Source: Lepus europaeus
Lineage: Eukaryota > Chordata > Mammalia > Lagomorpha > Leporidae
Reading direction: 5' to 3'
Assembly: GCF_033115175.1 (NCBI RefSeq)
Contig: NC_084827.1
Location: 57,225,201-57,289,200 of the forward strand
Length of the DNA: 64,000 bases
Of this stretch, positions 57,368 to 64,000 are shown piece by piece. The translations under genes were made by a program, and so were the position numbers. A model generated the notes under the pieces. The model was not told the DNA's origin and made no database searches. It saw only the letters and a list, made by a program, of their open reading frames with translations. Numbering within the stretch: the stretch's first letter is position 1; the number at the start of each line of letters is the position of its first letter.

Positions 57368-60160
57368 AGAAATATAAAGAAAACACCATGCTCCTGAATG
57401 AACAGTGAGTCATAGAAGAAATCAAAAAAGAAATTAAAAACTTCCTGGAAGTAAATGAGGATAACACAACATATCAAAACTTATGGGATACAGCAAAAGC
57501 TGTGTTAAGAGGAAAGTTTATAGCAATAGGTGCCTACATCAAGAAATTGGAAAGGCACCAAACAAATGAGCTATCAATGCATCTCAAGGATTTAGAAAAA
57601 CTGCAGCAAACCAGACCCAAAACCAGTAGGAGAAGAGAAATAATTAAAATCAGAGAAGAAATCAACAGGATTGAACCCCCCCAAAAAAATTACAGGCCAG
57701 CGCTGTGGCTCAACAGGCTAATACTCTGCCTTGCGGCGCCAGCACACAAGGTTCTAGTCCAATTTGGGGTGCCGGATTCTATCCCGGTTGCCCCTCTTCC
57801 AGGCCAGCTCTCTGCTATGGCCCAGGAAGGCAGTGGAGGATGGCCTAAGTGCTTGGGCCCTGCACCCACATGGGAGACCAGGAGAAGCACCTGGCTCCTG
57901 GCTTCAGATTAGCGTGATACGCCGGCCGCAGCGGCCATTGGAGGGTGAGCCAACAGCAAAAAGGAAGACCTTTCTCTCTGTCTCTCTCTCACTATCCACT
58001 CTGCCTGTCAAAAAAAAAAAAAAATTACAAAAGATCAGCAAAATGAAGAGCTGCTTTTTTGAAAAAAATAAACAAAATTGACACATCACTGGCCCAACTA
58101 ACTACAAGAAAAAAGAACCCAATTCAATAAAATCAGAGATGGAAAACGGAATGTAACAACAGACACCACAAAAATAAAAAGAGTCATCAGAAATTACTAC
58201 AAAGAATTGTATGCCAGCACACAGGGAAATCTATCAGAAATGGATAGATTCCTGGACACATACAACCTACCTAAATTGAACCAGGAAGACATAGAAAACC
58301 TAAACAGACCCATAAATGAGACAGAAATTGAATCAGTAATAAAGGCACTCCCAACCAAGAAAAGCCCAGGACCGGATGGATTCACTGCTGAATTTACCAG
58401 ACATTTAAAGAACTAACTCCAATTCTTCTCAAACTATTCAGAACAATCAAAAAAGAGGGAATCATCCCAATTTTTTTCTATGAAGCCAGCATAACCTTAA
58501 TTCCTAAACCTGAAAAAGATGCAGAATTGAAAGAGATATATTTCCCTGATGAACATAGATGCAAAAATCCTGAATAAAATCTGGTCAATAGAATGCAACG
58601 TCACATCAGAAAGATCATCCACCCGGACCAAGTGGGATTTATCTCTGGTATGCAGAGAGGGTTCAACGTTCACAAATCAATCAATGTCAATTAACAAACT
58701 GCAGAAGAAAAACCGTATGATTATCTCAACAGATGGCAGAGAAAGCATTCGATAAAATACAACACCCTTTCTTGATGAAAACTCTAAGCAAATTGGGTAT
58801 GGAAGGAACATTCCTCAATACAATTAAAGCAATTTATGAAAAACCCATGGCCAGCATCCTACTGAATGGGGAAAAGCAGAAAGCATTTTCACTGAGATCT
58901 AGTACCAGACAGAGATGCCCACTCTCACCACTGCTATTCAATATAATACTGGAAGTTTTAGCCAGAGCCATTAGGCAAGAAAAAGAAATTAAATAGATAC
59001 AAATTGGGAAGGAAAAAGTCAAATTATACCTCTTTGCAGAAGATATGATTCTTTTTTTAGGGGATCCAAAGAACTCTACTAAGAGATTATTGGAGCTCAT
59101 AGAAGAGTTTGGCAAAGTAGCAGGATATAAAATCAGTGCACAAAAATCAACAGCCTTTATATACATAGGCAATGTCATGGCTGAGAAATAACTGCTAAGA
59201 TCTCTCCCATTCACCATAGGTACAAAAGCAATCAAATACCTTGGAATAAACTGAACCAAGGATGTCAAAGATCTCTACAATGAAAATTACAAAACCTGAA
59301 AGAAAGAAATAGAAGAGGATACCAAACAATGATGCTCATGGATTGGAAGAATCAATATCATCAAAACGTCCATTCTTCCAAAATCAATTGATAAATTCAA
59401 TGTGAAACCAATCAAAATACCAAAGACATTCTTCTAGATCTGGAAAAAATTATGCTGAAATTAATAATGAGGCACAGGAGACCTTGAATAGCTAAAGCAA
59501 TCTTGGACAACAAAAACAAAGCTGGAGGCATCACAATACCAGATTTCAGGACACACTACAGGGCAGTTGTAAACAGACGGATACATACTACAGGGTAGTA
59601 CAGAAACAGATGGATAGACCAATGGAAAAGAATAGAAACACCAGAAATCAATCCAAACATCTACAGCCAACTTATATTTGATCAAGGATCTAAAACCAAT
59701 TCCGGCAGCAAGGACAGTCTATTCAATAAATGGTGCTGGGAAAACTGGATTTCCACTTACAGAAGCATGAAGCAAAAATCAACTCAACATGGATTAAAGA
59801 TCTAAATTAAAGATCTAAAGACCCAACACCATCAAATTATTAGAGAACATTGGAGAAACCTGCAAGATATAGGCACAGGCAAAGACTTCTTGGAAAAGAC
59901 CCCAGAGGCACAGGCAGTCAAAGCCAAAATTATCAATTTGGATTATATCAAATTGAGAAGTTTCTGTATGGCAAAAGAAACAGGAAAGTGAAGAGGCAAC
60001 CAACAGAATGGGAAAAAATATTTGCAAACTATGCAACTGGCAAAGGATTAATAACCAGAATCTATAAAGAGATCAAGAAACTCCACAACCACAATAGAAA
60101 CAACCCACTTAAGAGATGGGCCAAGGACCTCCATAGACATTTTTCAAAAGAGGAAATCCA
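57368..60160 (+). pseudogene. L1 ORF2 relic (linker, reverse transcriptase and C-terminal region), 5'- and 3'-truncated
   Basis: ORF2 encodes the L1 endonuclease/reverse transcriptase that nicks target DNA and copies L1 RNA. Here the endonuclease domain is absent. The fragment starts just beyond it ('LLNEQ', stop), runs through 'TKKSPGPDGF' (58349-58382), 'SLMNID'-region sequence and '[21 protein letters not shown]' (58918-58977). The catalytic FADD box reads F-A-E-D (59033-59044). It ends at '[10 protein letters not shown]' (60134-60160). In-frame stops (for example in the first 15 codons, and at 58994) and frameshifts make it inactive. A CSINE interrupts it at 57695-58017. At 60161 it is cut by the 5' end of another L1; the rest of ORF2 does not reappear in the window. 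Confidence 0.93.
57695..58017 (+). mobile_element. CSINE, young type, inserted in L1 ORF2, with TSD
   Basis: GGCCAGCGCTGTGGCTCAAC head, full body, CTCTGCCTGTC and an A tail. Perfect 12-bp TSD AAAAAAATTACA at 57683-57694 and 58018-58029. The ORF2 sequence resumes directly after it, so the SINE is younger than this L1. Confidence 0.97.
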
Positions 60161-60166
60161 GAGCGG

Positions 60167-60177
60167 CAAGATGGCGG
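60167..60177 (+). promoter_or_regulatory. YY1-like motif at the L1 5' end
   Basis: CAAGATGGCGG, a perfect match to the YY1 core motif, lies 6 bp from the L1 start. In human L1 a YY1 site at this position directs accurate initiation; a role here is inferred. Confidence 0.5.
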
Positions 60178-61058
60178 AATAGGAAGGGAGCACATTGATA
60201 GTTCGTCAAGACACACGCTAATATAAGTGGAGATACTGCAGGGTCAAGGAAGAGTAGGGGAATAAACAGCAGAGGAAACTCTTCCGGAACTAGTGATTCA
60301 CAGTGGACCTGCGTGGAGAGCGTGGGAGCCCAAGTTCGGGACACCAGCGGCAGACTCAACGCACCAGCGCTGGAACGCGAGGTGAGCCGAACCTCCATAG
60401 CCCGAGACACCAGCGGGCAAGCGGAAAGAGGAGACTAGAGGGAACGAGGCTTGAAACTCCGTGGGGAAAAGTTCACCAGGCTAACTAGAAGAGAGAGAGG
60501 AAAAAAAAAAAGTGACCGATACGGACACGAGTTTCTCTCTCTCCGCTCACCTCTCAAAGGCGAGCAAGACAGAGCAGGCGCCATTTTGGAGATACGTCAT
60601 AAGCAGGGCGACCTCAGGTCTGCACCGGCCCTGAGCCTAGCAGAAAAACCTGACTCTGGGGGGAGGGGTGAAATAACAGGAGATTAGGATCTAACTTGGC
60701 AACCCAGTGGGAGACTGCAGGAGAATTGGAGCCCACACTGCGAGCAGCACAGATTCCCTGTGTGGTCCTTGGGAAAGAGCTTCTAATCTCTGGTTCCTGT
60801 GGGTATATCATTTGCCTGCTAACTACCTCCAAGTACGTTCAGCTGTGTGGAATTACGTCCCTTTTGAATCAAAAAAAAAAAAAAAAAGAAAGAGAGATTT
60901 ACCACACCTAACCTGGGAGTGTCATCTTTGACACACCCTCAGCCCTGAGGAACCAAACACAGCTCTCAGTCCACACTCATCTCAAGCCTCTAAGGCTCCA
61001 CCGAAAGCAGACAGTCCACTTAATATAGAGCCATAGTGTAAAAAGAAAAAACACCACA

Positions 61059-62120
61059 GTGAAGAAACCAAATATCTCCAACATGCCAAACAACAAATGC
61101 AAAAATCAAGGTAACAAGAACAAGGAAGACACTATGACGCCCCCAAATGAAAAAGACACCCCAATGCAAGATTATGAAGATGATGAGATAGAAGAAATGC
61201 AAGAAGCAGATCTCAAAAAATTGATAAGAACATTAAGAAGTTCTCAAAAACAAATTCTTGAACTACAGAAATCCTTCATGGACAAGATAGAAAATATCTC
61301 TCATGAAAGTGAAATATTAAGAAGGAATCAAAATGAAATGAAGCAATTAGTGGAACAAGGAACTCTGATAGTGACTAGAAATCATAATGAAATGAAGAAT
61401 TCAATAGATCAAATGACAAACACATTAGAGAGCCTTAAAAACAGAATGGGCGAAGCAGAAGAGAGAATATTGGACTTAGAAGACAGAGAACAGGAAAGGA
61501 AACAGGCAAACCAAAGAAAAGAAGAAGAAATCAGAAATCTAAAAAATATTGTCAGGAATCTACAGGATACTATTAAAAAACCCAACATTCGGGTTCTAGG
61601 AGTTCCTGAAGGCATGGAGAGGGAGAAAGGATTAGAAGGCATTTTCAGTGACATACTAGCAGAAAATTTCCCAGGTTTGGAGAAGGACAGAGGCATCTTA
61701 GTACAGGAAGCTTATAGAACCCCTAATAAACAGGACCAAAAGAGATCCTCACCACGACATGTTGTAATCAAACTCACCACAGTGAAACACAAAGAAAAGA
61801 TCCTAAAATGTGCAAGAGAGAAACGTCAGATTACTCTTAGAGGATCTCCAATTAGACTCACAGCAGACTTCTCATCAGAAACCCTACAAGCTAGAAGGGA
61901 ATGGCGAGACATAGCCCAGGTACTAAGAGAGAAAAACTGCCAGCCCAGAATATTATATCCTGCAAAGCTCTCATTTGTGAATGAAGGTGAAATTAAGACT
62001 TTTCATAGCAAACAGAAACTGAAAGAATTTGTTGCCACTCATCCTGCCCTGCAAAAGATGCTTAAAGATGTGTTACACACAGAAACACAGAAACATGGTC
62101 ACCAATATGAAAGAAGGTAA
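61059..62120 (+). CDS. L1 ORF1 protein, uninterrupted 353 codons
   Basis: RNA-binding chaperone of the L1 ribonucleoprotein; it forms trimers in the cytoplasm and binds its own RNA. Residues about 40-165 are a heptad-rich coiled coil. About 170-265 is the RRM-like domain, beginning at PNIRVLGVPEG (175-185), with the segment REKRQITLRGSPIRLTAD (253-270). About 275-338 is the C-terminal domain, with ARREWRDIAQVLREKN (278-293) and YPAKLSF (300-306). The human protein is 338 residues, so the length is normal. The ATG at 61059 matches the start used by the copy at 711 on the minus strand. No stop or frameshift is seen, so it could be translated if transcribed; ORF2 is not supplied by this element. 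Confidence 0.92.
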   Translation: MKKPNISNMPNNKCKNQGNKNKEDTMTPPNEKDTPMQDYEDDEIEEMQEADLKKLIRTLRSSQKQILELQKSFMDKIENISHESEILRRNQNEMKQLVEQGTLIVTRNHNEMKNSIDQMTNTLESLKNRMGEAEERILDLEDREQERKQANQRKEEEIRNLKNIVRNLQDTIKKPNIRVLGVPEGMEREKGLEGIFSDILAENFPGLEKDRGILVQEAYRTPNKQDQKRSSPRHVVIKLTTVKHKEKILKCAREKRQITLRGSPIRLTADFSSETLQARREWRDIAQVLREKNCQPRILYPAKLSFVNEGEIKTFHSKQKLKEFVATHPALQKMLKDVLHTETQKHGHQYERR

Positions 62121-63449
62121 AGGAAGGAAACCTCACAGCAAAAGATCACAGGAAGCTCAATTTCTCTTTGACATAGAATTAAACTCTGATGCTCTGTTAA
62201 AGCAATGTGTTAAAGTAATCTATTATGTTCTCTTGATGTCTGTTAAATTCTAATTGTTCAAAAACAGCTGAATTTGTATTAAGAGCTATGGGTTATTTAA
62301 ATATGTGCTTATTTTCAAAAATTTGAATAATCACCTTGTAACAAGATCAAATTTGGTCTATGAGTTTATAATTTTAAACATGGCGACTTAAAGTCTTTTG
62401 TCATCCACAGTTATATATGATGTGCTGCTCATAAAACTAAAGCGTTGTTGGTTCTGTGTGTAGCTGTCCTCCTATAGGTTCCTATGGACTTTTTCCAGCC
62501 ACTTCCATTGTATTCAGTACTTTGGGATGGCTCTGTAAACAGATGAAGCCAATAATGTATTAACAGTACCAACTGAGAGAAAGTATGGTTAACTGAGGTT
62601 ACTAAAAAGAAAAAGCAATTCAAATCAATTGGCAATCTACAAAAAGAGTTAAAGATTTTAAAAGCTATTATTAAAAATGCTATATTGGTCTATTATGTTA
62701 TGTTATATGTGTGTACATATTGTATGTCCACATGGGGAAATTTTATTAAGAGTTTTATTTTAAATGGCTTATAGATAAGATTGTCCATAAATTTAAGCTG
62801 CTAAAATCAATCAAAGATACATTTTAATTTGTGTGACCTGAATCTGTGTATCATATGTTTTAAACTTGTTGGTAGAAAGAAACTAAAAACATTTTATATG
62901 GTTGTGCTCAAGTTTACAGGTTAAACAAACTACACCATGTTAGATATTTAAGAGGTGTTTTCAAATACATGATTCTTAAAATTTATAGAAGGCATTGGAC
63001 CTTCTGGTAAATGTTTTCTTAAGTTGTTATCTAATGGTTGAAACGGTTTGCTAAGTATTCATGTAATATTGCTATTGTCAGCAAGCGATCTAGGACTTGC
63101 TCCCTCATTTCTCTATTCTAAGCCCAACTTGTTCTTTCATTTCTCTATTCTCTTCAAGGTAGGAAACTAATTCTATTATGAAGGAATCTGTAGGATGCAC
63201 AATTTAATCTTTAGACCTTATAAAAGAGATGGCTAACATTTTTCTGTAATAGCATAGCCAAAATAAGAACTTAAATAATAATCTCATAGCTAGATTCACA
63301 TCGCCATCAGCAAAGTATACAGTAAGTAGAAAAAACCTCCCTTTCAGACCAAAGGGAAAGAAAGTTTTAAAGTGAGAATATAATTTTCCTCATGGGCATT
63401 GTCTACCTTAGAAAAACTACTACAGAACATGCCTGTGACTATAGACTTG
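62121..63449. other. Unassigned AT-rich sequence downstream of ORF1
   Basis: No L1 ORF2, endonuclease or reverse transcriptase similarity on either strand, no long open frame, no CSINE. 62121-62260 may still belong to the ORF1 element (3' noncoding). From about 62380 it could be part of the retroviral-like sequence that becomes recognisable after 63450. The boundary cannot be placed by eye. Confidence 0.5.
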
Positions 63450-64000
63450 TAATTCAGGCCACCAAAGATTAGAGATGGGACATGGGCACTCCCTTGACTT
63501 GCATCCTCTGGTCTGCTTTAACACAAACCAGGAGGAAAAGAAAGCTCGGCATCAGAAGCAATGGGTGGCAGGCCTATTAATGGCTGATCTGTACAGTGAT
63601 CTGCCCTCAAGGAGACCCAACAGGCCAGTCCACTGCAGTGGCTTTCAATGTGGTAAGCCTGGGCTTCAGCAGAAGTCAGCTTGTGAAGAGCCCTGGCAGC
63701 TCTGCCAAGAGTTGGATCACTGGAAATGGACCTGCCCTGGAGTCTAAGGATGCCCAGGTCAGAGCCACAGATCTTATTGGCTCTAAGCTGAAAAGCCCTT
63801 CACTCAGCCCAACTTCCAAAGTGACCACTGCAGCTGAGCGGATGGTCAAGTAGGGTCAGCAACATTGCAGGCAGAACTGTAAATTTCTTGTTAGAGATGC
63901 CACCTGCCTTTACCTGGCCAGCTCTCCTCCCAGCCCAGCCAAGTCATGAAAGTCAACAGAGTGCCTTCCCCTAGGAGGTTCACACCTCCCTTAGGATATA
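63450..64000 (+). pseudogene. Endogenous retrovirus gag nucleocapsid-like relic, runs off right edge
   Basis: The frame at 63475-63747 (90 codons) is basic and contains two zinc-knuckle remnants. The second (63694-63735) keeps C-X4-H-X4-C spacing (C77, H82, C87), but a Trp occupies the first Cys position (W74). The first (63640-63684) keeps C59 and C70, has Gly at the first Cys position and Leu at the His position, and has one residue too many. After the stop at 63745, a hydrophobic stretch near 63873-63900 in another frame resembles the strand before the active site of a retroviral protease, but the catalytic Asp-Thr/Ser-Gly is not present. Two knuckles after a basic region suggest a retroviral Gag C-terminus; the class is not certain. 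It is broken and cannot encode a functional protein. Confidence 0.6.

Larger units (their letters stand above)
60161..62120 (+). mobile_element. L1 5' UTR and intact ORF1, no ORF2 following (HAL1-like)
   Basis: Starts abruptly inside the older ORF2 with GAGCGGCAAGATGGCGG. A 898-bp GC-rich 5' UTR (same order as 711-1603 on the minus strand) includes an A-rich stretch at 60510 and a 17-A run at 60869-60887. ORF1 is 61059-62120. In a standard L1 the ORF2 start would follow within tens of bases; here non-ORF2 sequence follows. Elements with ORF1 but no ORF2 are known in mammals as half-L1 (HAL1); whether this belongs to a HAL1 family or is a one-off chimera cannot be told from the sequence alone. 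The true 3' end is undefined. Confidence 0.88.

Overview
This window looks like an intergenic or deep intronic stretch of a lagomorph nuclear genome, most likely rabbit (Oryctolagus cuniculus) or a close relative. The main evidence is about 43 copies or fragments of the lagomorph-specific tRNA-derived C-repeat SINE (CSINE), on both strands and of several ages. L1 pieces with rabbit-type 5' and 3' ends support this. I found no convincing host protein-coding exon, no functional tRNA or rRNA gene and no CRISPR array. Nearly all open frames longer than 60 codons lie inside SINEs, L1s or AT-rich unique DNA. The one long intact reading frame is an L1 ORF1.

Layout. 1-1603 is the 5' end of an L1 on the minus strand (5' UTR plus a frameshifted ORF1) that runs off the left edge. 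1.6-15 kb is unique AT-rich DNA with a MaLR-type LTR, a hAT-type DNA transposon relic and many SINEs. 15-24 kb holds an old L1 3' half carrying two SINEs, a 5'-truncated L1 insert of about 940 bp with clear target-site duplications (TSDs), and MIR and L2 relics. 24-37 kb is mostly unique sequence with a perfect 46-bp tandem duplication, a SINE whose tail became a (TA)n microsatellite, a Tigger-type DNA transposon and two more MaLR LTR pieces. 37.4-46 kb is a mosaic of old L1 fragments in opposing orientations. 47.3 kb has a 38-nt fragment of the U2 snRNA 5' end with 13-bp TSDs. 48-57 kb holds more SINEs, an L2 3' end and old L1 pieces. 57.4-60.16 kb is a decayed L1 ORF2 with a SINE inside it, abruptly replaced at 60161 by the 5' end of a younger L1.

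The most interesting region is 60161-64000. It has a full-looking L1 5' UTR and an uninterrupted 353-codon ORF1, but no ORF2 follows. ORF1 is instead followed by about 1.3 kb of unassigned AT-rich sequence and then a decayed retroviral gag nucleocapsid-like segment with zinc-knuckle remnants. This is either a half-L1 (HAL1-like) or L1/endogenous-retrovirus composite element, or a deletion or recombination junction. The first 1603 bp of the window and 60161-61770 are inverted copies of the same L1 5' end, about 58.5 kb apart.

All family names come from recognising consensus features by eye. No database search or alignment was run, and repeat boundaries without a TSD are approximate to tens of bases.
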